64,000 nucleotides of DNA from Tubiluchus corallicola (taxonomy: Eukaryota; Priapulida; Priapulimorpha; Priapulimorphida; Tubiluchidae), in NCBI GenBank assembly GCA_030141605.1, contig JAQGDQ010000078.1, positions 124,001 through 188,000 on the forward strand. The letters run 5' to 3'. Below are positions 26,201 to 38,200 of the stretch, in pieces. Numbering within the stretch: position 1 is the first letter of the stretch; each line of letters begins with the position of its first letter. Below the pieces are notes generated by a model, which worked only from the letters and a program-made list of their open reading frames with translations, was not told the origin of the DNA and made no database searches. The position numbers and the translations under genes are program-made.

Positions 26201-29200
26201 GTTCAAATTAGGTTCAAGCTCACTAATAAATCCACTTAAATTTTTAGATTTTGCTTTACCAGCAACTACATACATGTCCCCAGTTATTCCCAGATTACAA
26301 AGTTATGTGATGATTTTTAGGGCTTTCGTGTTCTTAAACACGGAAACACGGCTGCCTTGCTGTCTGCTCAACATACATACTGCCACAACTTAGTCTGGCC
26401 AGCTGTTGGATTAAGCTTTGATTGGGTCTCACTATCCAGTTATCATTTAATTCGAATATGTGCACTAACTGTATTATGTACTCTTTAATGCGAAGCAATT
26501 CACAATTAAGGGTATTTAATGCCTACTCTTTGGTATTCTTTCGATAATAATTAACGCATAATATCATTTCACCAAAAATACCCCAAAATGATAAGCTACT
26601 TGATCCATTCTGAAATATTCTACTGTACTCATTGGCGTTGTGCACAGAAAGATGATACAATATTCTATTTTCAAATGTTGCAAGTATAGATAATGTGACG
26701 TATATTAGATCTCAGTTTGCAGACGTTTGATTTATCAGTGTTATAACTCACTGCAGACTATCTTATCGTCTATACTGCACAAAATGCTCTCTAAAGTCAC
26801 ACTGCCTCACTGATTAATGAAGCTCGTAAAGTCTCTTCGCTCATATGGACAAAGGACGTTTTCATTTACGCAGTAGCCTATTATATATATATATAATCTT
26901 TACTTCGTAGTATAGAAATGTATGTTAATGATAATTTATGACGGGGTTAATGGAAAAAATGAGTACTAATATTTTCATAATTATAATATTTGCACACTAG
27001 GCCTATATGCAAGACCAAATCAGTACTCAGTAGGGATTTTACACTGTTGCAAGATAACCCTATTAATATAGCTAATTGGTTATTGTCAAACCAACCTGAA
27101 GTACTCCACCCATCGCTAACAATGATTGCTTAACAATATTTCCGTCAGTAATAGTTTCTCTGTTTGCACTATTAATATATCGTCTCTTAAAATCATTTAG
27201 TTTTAATTTACATGACAGTTAAGCAGTAATTTTGTAATTTACATGACAGTTCAGTTAAGCAGTAATTTTGTAATGTTGTATTATAACTGTTTAGGACAGT
27301 TGGACGAAGTTCCCAAAATTCCATAAGGGTTTAACGGCACTAACCAAACTAGAGGCTGTATGATTGTGGGGGGGGGGTACATCTCGTAAATTTCATAAGG
27401 TTGTTCAACGTCATTGTTTTTGACAGTTATAGGAAGGCACGAATCACACCTGCTTCGATAGAAAGCCAAGATGTCATTGTTAGAGAATTTATAGTAAACT
27501 AAAATATTGCCTGTGGCGGTTAAAGAAGCAGCTGCTTTGCTGTTAGGATAGTACGGCCGATCAAAGTTGGTAAAGAATTTCGACTGCGCAACTTCTCATT
27601 ATTTTGATCAAAAAACTGAGTAAAGTATTCCTTCCCTTTATTCGGCGACTACAATCGACGCTCTACAGAATGCGATTCATATACGATTTTTGTCACGTAT
27701 CACAAACAAAATTGTTTAGTAAATACTGCAAAATTTTCTTCAACTTCTTCAATCGACAGCAATTTTTGACGATGCAACATTATTAAAAGTACCTTAAAAG
27801 TCATTGTCTGTTTCACAATTTGCATTCTAAAAACGTTTAACAAACAGTTGCACAATCAGGAGACAAGCATATATTTTATTGAATGACAGAAATTAACGTC
27901 AAACAAAATGTCAATCATTCTCAGTCAAGCTCTGCTGACTGCTCAATCAGCGGTCATATTTTTCACACACCCACAGAACCAGTTCGTTGCCTTGTCTTTC
28001 GGGACAATCGGGCTCATGAGCTGCAACTTCATATTACTGGTATATGTTATACTGTTACGAAAAACGCTCAACTTTTCATTAGTCGCGGGAGAAAAACCAG
28101 CCTGTTTTAGATTTTATTACAGATTGCCGATTGTCTGTATTGGCAGTTGAAATTGCAGGTGAATTAGTAGAAAATTATAGTCTAATTTCGTTTTTTATAG
28201 GAAGAAATGCTCACCGCTTACGTCTATGAGTTACTGGTTTTGTTATAAATAAAATGCGCAGTTTAGTTTAATGTAAGGCCTTGCAAGCTAGATAAAGACA
28301 ATTATTTGATTAACTTTAAAAAATACAAATTAACTTAACCAGGTCGTTTTAGGCCTATAATGTGATGCTGCTTTAATGATTACAAACGTAAAATGGTCTA
28401 CTCGAACAGAGGTGATAATGAAATTTGTAACTTTATATTGAAGTCTGAGTTAGCACGTATAAATGATTCAAGGTTACATACATGTAAAAATTATAGCTTA
28501 AGCACTTCTAAGTAGGTTAGCGCATGTTATTGTTAGCAATAATTGAAGCCTAGCGGCAGAGTAGAGCTCATCCACACGAATGCGTGACAACCGTCAGGAC
28601 TATCTGGTAAGCGAGCGCACTCCTAGAAATCCACACTCAGGCAAAATGTTTTCTTTCCTAGTCAGTTTTTATAAACCTCAATAAAGATCTTCACAGTTCA
28701 GATTAATTAAAATGTGGTCAAAATTTATGTTATATATCAAAGTAATATTTGTATCCTGAAATAGTCAATTTTATGATAGTTTTTTTGGTTATAATCATGA
28801 TTAAAAATGCCATTGGGAATTATGAGTTATGTAACTTGGGCAAGATCGTCTACAGAATAGAACAATCAAATTTATTCCATTTCTGTAGCCTAGCAAACAG
28901 TTGGAAAAATGCAAAAACTGAATAAAAGCTTGCAAACGACCACACAATCAGTTAAATGTAAAAAAAATACTTCGGAGGTATGAAGTGTTCGTATATTCAA
29001 AGACAATTTTCGTAAATATATTTTGTTGCCCATTTGTTTTAAAGCTAGGTTCAACTGGTTTTGTAACGGCCCGACTAGGTACTTTGAACTTTGTCGCTAC
29101 ATTCTGCTTAAATTGTGATGACATTTTTTGGCTACTTGAAGTTTTTTCGGTTCAAATATCTGCTGCTTTGCAAATTTGGTTAACGAAAAAGCACAGTCAT

Positions 29201-32200
29201 ATGTCCGCTAATTAGGCATTAGCTATCACGTTGTTTACTAAAGAGAGCTGTTGTTCATTGGGAGTAGATATCCTGAATGCCGCTCAGCGCGTTTACGTCA
29301 CGGCGGAGGCGCAGCGATAGACCAACACGCTTGACGTCAGTGGGATATCAAGGGTTACGTGACGATGATACACCTACAACCTTTATGATAATAATGATGA
29401 TAATAATAATAATAATAATAATAACAAATGGTAGCTCGCCGCTTAAAGTGAATTTCTCACACTCGACTGTAGTGCGACTTAAAAGCGAAGCCATTTGTGC
29501 ATTTAAAGTAAAAACAGTAAAATAAGTATACTTATTTCGAATTTTTGACACTGAGTTTGACACTGAAACCTGCTCTTCGCTAGTTTGTCACATGTTATGC
29601 TTATGATACGCCATCTTCTACAATATAAAACGTTTTAAAGTACTGTTCCGTCACTCTGTCTATGGTTTAAGAACAACGAATTATTTGGTCAGCAAATTCT
29701 ATTGTAAGTCACATATGGGTCAAACGTACTTACGATTTTATACTAGAATATTTAGGAGGTGATTTGATTTATTTAGGTAATTACTGTTGGCTTTAACTGA
29801 TTTCTTGTAATTTTAAATTTTGTATACATTTTTACTACATACATTTGAATGTCTTTATATATATATTTGTAGTTCTTTTAATGGTGCATGCCATATAGTG
29901 TTTCTCAGTTTTTAGTGTAAATTTCTAACTTTTTATAGCATTTTCTATGTACTGAAATAAATTTTAAATAAATAAATTAGTCTGTGCAAGAGTTGGAGAC
30001 GCAACTGGAAAAAAATAAGTAAGGCACACTGACGATTTCAGTTATTTATGCATGCATGCGTAGTGTGTGTTTTAATACGAACTTATATCACTTTATTTCC
30101 TTCTTTCTGTTACCAGTAAAAAGTATCTTTGCAAGACCTTACACAGTGATCCTATTAAAAAAGATAAGCGTGTACGCTAAATACTAGCGAATGACTAGAC
30201 TTTACTTGCGTTTTCATTAATTTTTGGCTAGCCTTGATGTCGAATTGTCTTTTCCATTTCAGATTTCTTCAAGGAAACCACTTAGTCGACTTCTCTACTG
30301 GCTTATTCAATGGTTTGAGCAACATGGTGTGGTTGTAAGTTATTATGTTATATAAAACAAGCGGCTAGTTTGATTTGCAAAAAATCGTCAAAATAATTGT
30401 AAAATTTTAAATTAAAGAAAATGACAAGTCATTTAACTTGTTGGGTTTATTTTACTGTTATCGCTTAAACTTAGAATAATAATAACAAAGAAAAGACTTG
30501 TACATTTGATGGAAATTGATAGCCGCTGCTTTTCTTCACTCCGATGAATGACATCATTGGTGGAAAATGGGCGTTCAAAATGGATGCGCCCAAGCGTGAA
30601 ATGCTCGCGACTTTAAAATGATTTTACTAATTACAGGAGGCGTCAATCACACTTTCATTACTAAGTATTTTTAACGTTTTTCATAAATATTAAAATAAGC
30701 TTAACTTCCAAGAAGGCTTGATCTTTCCTTTAATCAATTGGTCAGTTAATTTTCAGAAAGGCATACGCATCAAGGAAATAGGCCTGAACAGGACTATAAT
30801 TATTACATTCACTTGTCCATCATCTCAGTACATTGACCAGTACATAAATTCAAGCACAGTATTCAATGGTCAGAAAGAAACCAACACTTTTGTATTTTCA
30901 GAGACCTAAGAAATAATAACTTACAATTACAACGCCATGGCATGTTTCAAGGAGCAGAGAATTTGCAGTGGATGTGAGTGTAGTTAAAACGAAATTCGTA
31001 TATTCGGTTTGCATAAAAAACATAGTTAACTACTAATGTAGATGTACAGTCAAATCTTTATACTGCCAACTTTGAGACTGCGAAAAAGATGGCGTTATAG
31101 CGAGTTTGGCATTACAACGAGGTGGATTAATACTTTACATATCTGTGCAAAATTAATTTTGTTTTGCTGCAAAAAAATTGTTTGCCATTATAAAGGGGGC
31201 GTTATAACGAGGTTTACGAGTATGAATTTATAATCACATACTGTAACGTGTAACACGCTGTTAAACATACGTTTATAAAGTAATTAATTCTATTAATTAT
31301 GAAAACAGATCACAGTTAAAGACAATTAATTTCGATTAGTAGTAGTGTACTTGTACTTTTGCAGTACATCAAATATACTTCACTACCTAGACAAAACCAG
31401 ACTACTACAGTTTTGTAGAACTTTTAGATCCATCGATGTTTATGCTTGTATTTTTAAACCTAAAATGTTCGAAAATTTTAAGTCTTCGATGGTGCACAGC
31501 CTATGTATATAGGCTGCTATCATTCATTTCAGTTTATCAGTTATTGCAAACAGACTCAATTTTGATCTGTTTTACACATGCATTTATTATAAGGTAAAAC
31601 TTGATCTTTTCTGATAGAGAACTGGAGGAAAATGACATAGAAATTCTGACAAGTTCTCCTTTTGATGGAGCACCAAGCATAACTGTTTTGTAAGTAGAAC
31701 TTGACCGTGAACTTACGTAATAGATTAAACAGTACAGCTTAGCAAATAATAAATATAGCATCTGATAGGATAACTTTTCTTACACTTTGCATTTCCAGTT
31801 ATCTTGTAGTTTGTTCTACTAAAATTCATATTGTTGCAATACGTTGTTCTTTTGTTCAATTACGAGAAACAATGTAATATTGCCAATAACCATTATATAA
31901 CCTTTAACTTCAGATTGTTATTGAAGAACAATATCTATAAGATAAAACAGGACACCTTTTCGTCGCTTCCCAATTTAGTAGAGCTGTAAGTACAAAATTA
32001 AAGTTCTATTTCAGCTGCATATTCATTGTTCTTTTAATACACATCAATGTTTGTTTGCATTATTTCTACAACCTCTGCATGACCCTGTCCGCATTTTTTT
32101 CATGTTGTAAAGATTTTATGAAGAGGTCTGTTGCCCCGTGATGTTGTTGTTGCTTTTTGTTTTCGTTTCGTGCGTTAGGTAACAAATTTTTATCAGCTTT

Positions 32201-35200
32201 AATAGTGACGTCATGATAGAATTATTCTGCATTCTAAATTTTTATTACAAAAACGGATTCGTTATAATGGCAAATTGTGTTCTAAAAGACGCATTCACGA
32301 AAAAATGGGTTCAATGACAATGGTAGATGGTTTGTATGTCATATCAATACAGTTGAGCAGAAAAAACGCAGTACAGAAAAATTCAAAACTCAAACCCAAT
32401 GCCTCACATTTTAGAAAGATTATTTTAAATTTAACAACAACATTGTGCATTTTTCAGTACATAAAAAGCATTGACCTTTGTTTACTAGCTAGACCTATTA
32501 ATAACATTAGTCAGGAAACAAGGCTAATAATATCATGAGTCTTGCATAGTAAACGAAATGTTTTTCTTCAGCACAACTTTTGAAGCCAGTTGATTCATTA
32601 CCAGCAAAGAAAGACAAAATTTTGCACATTAGTAGCTGGAATATAATCCATAAAATTGGATGCTGGCATGTGATCTTTGCTTAAAATTAATATTCGCCGC
32701 GGTAAAACTGATGGAAGTTGCATTTGGCTAAACTTGATTTCTGTTCGACTGGAAGGCAAAATTACAGTAGAACTGCCCTGTAAGGCAAATTATTTTCTTT
32801 TGTGGAATCACTAATGGAATTTAACTATTGTACTGTTAAAATCGATTTGCAAATTAAAATCTCTTTGGCTTCCTGAATCTACGTGCAAGCTACATACTGT
32901 ACCAGTATCACATATTATTACACATTTTGTTTTAGAGATCTTTCAGAAAACAAGTTAACTCATCTCCATGAAGACTTGTTTGCTTTTAATGGAAAACTAG
33001 AAAGCTTGTAAGTATCCGTTAATTGCTAGGTTTTTCCTTAAAAATTACAGAGCAATACAGAGTGTCCCGTTAGTATCCTCAGATTCCAAATTAAAATTAT
33101 GAACCCAAGTAAAGTATGCAACAAAGTCTGACATTTTAACATTGAGTCACTTTGGCATTTTGATGTCAAAAAAGTAGCCTGTATGTTTCTTCCACAGTCA
33201 AAACCAAAGTTTTCGTCACCCTAATTCTCAAATCCAGACTTTGATACATTGTAACTATTTTATTTAATTATTATAGTTTTTAAATTACATACCCTATACA
33301 TACATACATATATATATATATCTACTAGTGAAATACTTCGTGGATATTATTTTAAACACAATACTGATTTAAAAGCGCAATTAACTGTTAGTATGCAGTC
33401 TGTTCTAGAGCTGTTATCTAAAAAGTGTATATATATTTTAGAGCATAGTTATTACTTATCCCTCTACTTTTTCATTATATTATAATATTTTGGGAACAGA
33501 GAATAGGAGGGCATGTTTCGAAACCAACGCCAAGTAACATCAAACCTGGGCTGTAGATGGATGAGTGACTGTCAAGAAACTGCTTTTGAGTGGCTCCATC
33601 TGTCGTACAATTAGGTTACTTGAGTCTTTGACCATAAATGTATAAACTTCAGAATGTGGCTTAAAATACCTCTCTCGATTCACTAACAAAATTATTCTTA
33701 ATAACGAGTTAAGGTCTGTCCGACCCATCTATATACAACATTAGTAACAAACTCTTTGCACGAACTGCAGGGTTCTAACTTGCGGAGTGCTAAACTGCGT
33801 AAAATACTGGGTGAATCTAAGTTTTCGTTTTCTGATTTCTGTAGGCATTTGGGTGGTAATCTACAACTAAAAACACCTTCCAAGATATTTTTACCATTGA
33901 ATCATCTACAATCATTGTGAGTACAAAATACCTAATTAGGCTACTGAAGCAATCATATTTTAATGTGTTTATAAAAAAATTATATGCTGCACAAGGTAGT
34001 TTACGTTTATATACACAGACTAGGCACTACAAATGACTGAAATAAGTTATTTTATCTTAATCATACAGGATGCACTATTCTTGAAATATGTCTACAATTC
34101 CTGCAAGATGTTTGCTCAATGTTTAGAAACCATGTCAGTTATACTTGCAGTCTTAACATTTAATAATATACAAATCGTGTGTAGCATGTATTCAAAAGAT
34201 TGTATACAAAATTACAAATAAGCTCTCCTGAGACTTGTTATATTTAACATAAAGTAATGCCTTTTATAGTCTCAGTGATTATATATTTTTATTTCAGAAG
34301 CCTTTGTCATAGCGGGCATCATCACCTGCAAATTACAGGTAAAATGTTAAAACAGTATGTACTACTGTAAAACAAGAACATTAGCAGCTAAACATCGATT
34401 GAAATATAATAAGTTAGAAAAAGAATAAAAAACCACTGCATAAGAAAAATCCAGAACTATACAGAAGCTAATTGTTTTTTTCTTACTGTGCTGTCTTTTT
34501 ACTCTTTCTCTAACTTGTTACATAATTATATTTTGCTTTTAATGTTCTTGTTTTGCACTGGTAAATACTGTTTAACATTTTATCTGTAATTTTCAGCTGA
34601 CGATGCCTACTAGGGCAAAAGATTCTGAAATAAATATATATAATCATTGAGACTATAAAGGGCACTGTGTTTTTCATGTTAAAGATATGACATTTTTGTA
34701 TGTTCTAGAAATCTCACTGGTATTCGAATAGATGATATTAGTGAAGAAATGCTTAAGCCACTGATCCGCCTGAAATACGTGTATGTAGCTGATTTATATT
34801 ACAACAAACTTTGATATGCTATTGCTGTATGCTGCAAACATTAATCAGTTTTTTCGAATCAAATGCTTGTCACGAACATTGCAGATTCATTAAGTTTGAG
34901 AACAATAATGCATTTTAACTCGCATCAACTAAAGAAATATTATGACTGTGTCCAAATAACGTTCTTCATATATCGCTTTAAGGAACCCATTACTTTGTTT
35001 CAGTTATTTTCGCACCTTTCATTACTGCAGCTTCGCAAAGCACGTACCTGTCTGTTTACCCAACACGGATGGGATATCAAGCCTGGAGCAGTTGTTGGCA
35101 AATCAAGTACTAAGAGTTTGCGTGTGGCTGATGGCACTTACAACTTGTTTGGGAAACATGATCGTAGCTCTAGGGAGAACGCTGATGAGACAAGAGAACA

Positions 35201-38200
35201 GGATTCATTCTATATTTATTAAGAATCTTTGTGGTAAGAACAATGCCAGTCTGAAAGCAGTAGTAACTGGATAAGGTGTCATATTAGATGAGAATATATC
35301 TAACACATTTGCTGCGTTTACTCCATTTGTTAAATTTCTGGCTTGCTGCAAATGTTGCCATATCATTTATATTCTGATAGGATGCTTAGTTGCTAAGATG
35401 CTATAAATTTACATCAAAATTTGATACAGAATAAAAACCATGACGATATTATTCAAAAATATAAGATATTTAATCTGATAGCTTTCGAGCAACACAGTGT
35501 CCATCATCAGTCAAGACATAAATAAACAAGTCTTAGAACTATTAAATAGAATGCACAGATAATAACAACAACACAAAATATGATTAAAACAAAAGCAATA
35601 GAACTGATATAGTACATCAGTTCCATTGTCTTTATTTTATTCATTCATATTTAATTGACGGTGACATTGTATGGTGTGAAAGCTATCAGATTAAATGTTA
35701 CAATTTCGAATAATATCACTACTGTTTATATTCTACATCACACTCAAATTTTCATTTCTGATTTACCAGTCACAACTTGTTTTATGTCAAAATTTGTTCA
35801 CTCTCTTGAAAGTTCATTTTGTAATTTGCATATTTACAGCATCAGATTTCATGATGGGATTATATCTGTTTGTAATTGGATCACAAGACCTGCGGTTTCG
35901 CAATGAATATAACCATTTTGCCCACACCTGGATGTCAAGCCTAGGCTGCCAGGTACAATAAACCATTTAGCTATAAGATTTTAGAAGATAATAATAATTA
36001 GGGCTGTAACAATACACCTATTTCACGATACCATACTAACCCCACCTATGATAATATTACCATACACACCGAGTTAACATTGGCAGGCTGTATGGTGCAT
36101 TTTCCACTAGTTCATATCTGCTGCAAGCCATTTCAGAAACTTCTAAGCGAAAATGTAATTATCCTATTACAGATTATTATAAACACATTGTGCCTTTGAA
36201 TGCTTCGCTGTGGGTGTTGGATGGCTGCTAGTCTGTCTGTCTCAAGTCTGCTAATGCTGTACTCACTGCATCAATTGTCATGTATCTACAACACATCCTA
36301 CAGCTGTAGCTTGAATTATTTCACACAGTTTTTATCAGTGGACAGTCGAGCACATGCTAAATATCAATGAATCACATTATCTCAATACCGGTGCAGTTTG
36401 ATGATACACGTATTATCACAAAAAGGTCTCACGATACATCGGTGTATCATTACAGGTCTAATAATAATACAACACAAAACAATACAAATATCAATTCTAA
36501 TGAAAGTTTTTTTCATTTGCAGGCAACTGGCTTTATGGCAATGTTATCTTCTGAAGTCTCCATTCTTATTTTAACCTATATGTCAGCTGAAAGATTCTTC
36601 TGCATTATCTGCCCATTCAGATTTCACAAAAAGTCACTTCGTCATACGGCGGCCATTTTGATATCAATATGGACAACTGGAGTCATACTAAGCACCATAC
36701 CTCTCTTATCCAAAAAACAGTTTGGCAATTTTTACGGAAGCAACGGAATCTGTTTCCCGCTACACATTCACGATTCACGCATGCAGGGATGGGAATACTC
36801 GGCTTTCATATTTCTCGGAGTAAATTTCTCTGCATTCACAGTCATCACGCTGTCGTACCTTGGAATGTTCATCAGCATCCACAGAACTCAAAAGCACACA
36901 TCTCTGTTTAACAGTGATATGTCATTTGCAAAACGCTTTTTCTTTATCGTGTTCGCTGATGCACTCTGCTGGATACCTATAATTATAATAAAATTCCTCG
37001 CATTAGCCGGTTACACAATTTCAGGTAGGTGTTCAATTCCTTCATTCTGCAGATAAACAAATATTTGTACGTCATTACACCATGTTAAAAACAGAATTAA
37101 TACTTTTGCGTCATACATACAAAATTACATTTGTGCTGGAGACCTAGGAAGCAAGCTTATATTAGGCCACCAGAATTAGTAGTGAAAAAATATTCAACAA
37201 CATGTTACTGATAGTTAGAAAGGATTACAATGGGTGTTAGTAATATTTCATAATTACGATATAAACTGAAGTACAGTACAATGAAATAAAGGTTTTAACA
37301 CATCCAAGCATTTGTGGAAGAGACAATTAAGACTAATTGATTAGACTATATACAGTTGTATTCTTAACAACATTACTTCTAAGTATATGAGACTGATAAT
37401 CAATCGTTACTTTGTCTCACTTGGTTTAGAATCCTCAATGTCCAAACGCTTAAAAACGACAAATGTCATACGCTTATAAAACAACAAGCTATGACAGTTA
37501 ATAGCTACTGTGATTAAATAAAATATGAAACAAAGTTAAAATGTAATATATCTTTTAAATTCTATGCAATTATAATGTCTCTTATTATTCGGGCTGGTGA
37601 TTTGGTAACTTGCACTCCTTTTGTATCCATTGGTTAAGTATAGTAACTCATGGATACTTCCCGTTATGACAGGACAGGTATTACTCTTCTTTAGTTGCTT
37701 GAGGAATCACATTAGTTGTTAAATAGTATGTTCATTAAAAACAAAAAGTGTTTGATGCCATTCCTTTTCATGGCATATAGTGCAGTTCTAACAATAGATG
37801 TGTTAAGCAAATAAGTTTTTCAGGTTAAACAGAAAATTCTCCAGGTGAAAAAGTAATGTATGTCTAGCAATTCGTGTGCTTTATAGTTCAATAATCATTA
37901 TATAGCATATGAAAGGCTTGGCATAAATTACTTCACAACTTCTACAATACAGAAAACCAGACAGGTAGCATGCATAAGTATACTGTCATTTTATACTTTA
38001 ATCACATCACATTTACACAAATAAAGGCTAGAATGTATTCAAGTTTGAACCATAGTGCATGCTTTATGACATTCTGTATTGTGTCCCAGAAAATTCAGAC
38101 CTGCTATAAAATAAAATTACAAGAACAAAAGATTTTTTTGCTTGTATATTAATGTCATCTTATGATCTACACAATTTACATTATTGTTATGTAATGCTGA

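Noticed and set aside
34299-34340. Possible LRR exon start after tttatttcag
   Set aside because: The acceptor lies in a MITE inverted repeat, the following frame has no LRR pattern, and exons 13 and 14 already join in phase.
34863-35222. 119-codon frame over receptor exon 15
   Set aside because: It is the wrong frame. The frame demanded by exon 14 phase gives the conserved hinge and TM1.
36367-36522. Open frame continuing upstream of receptor exon 17
   Set aside because: It is intron sequence that happens to stay open. A strong acceptor at 36,521-36,522 and exon 16 phase fix the exon start at 36,523.
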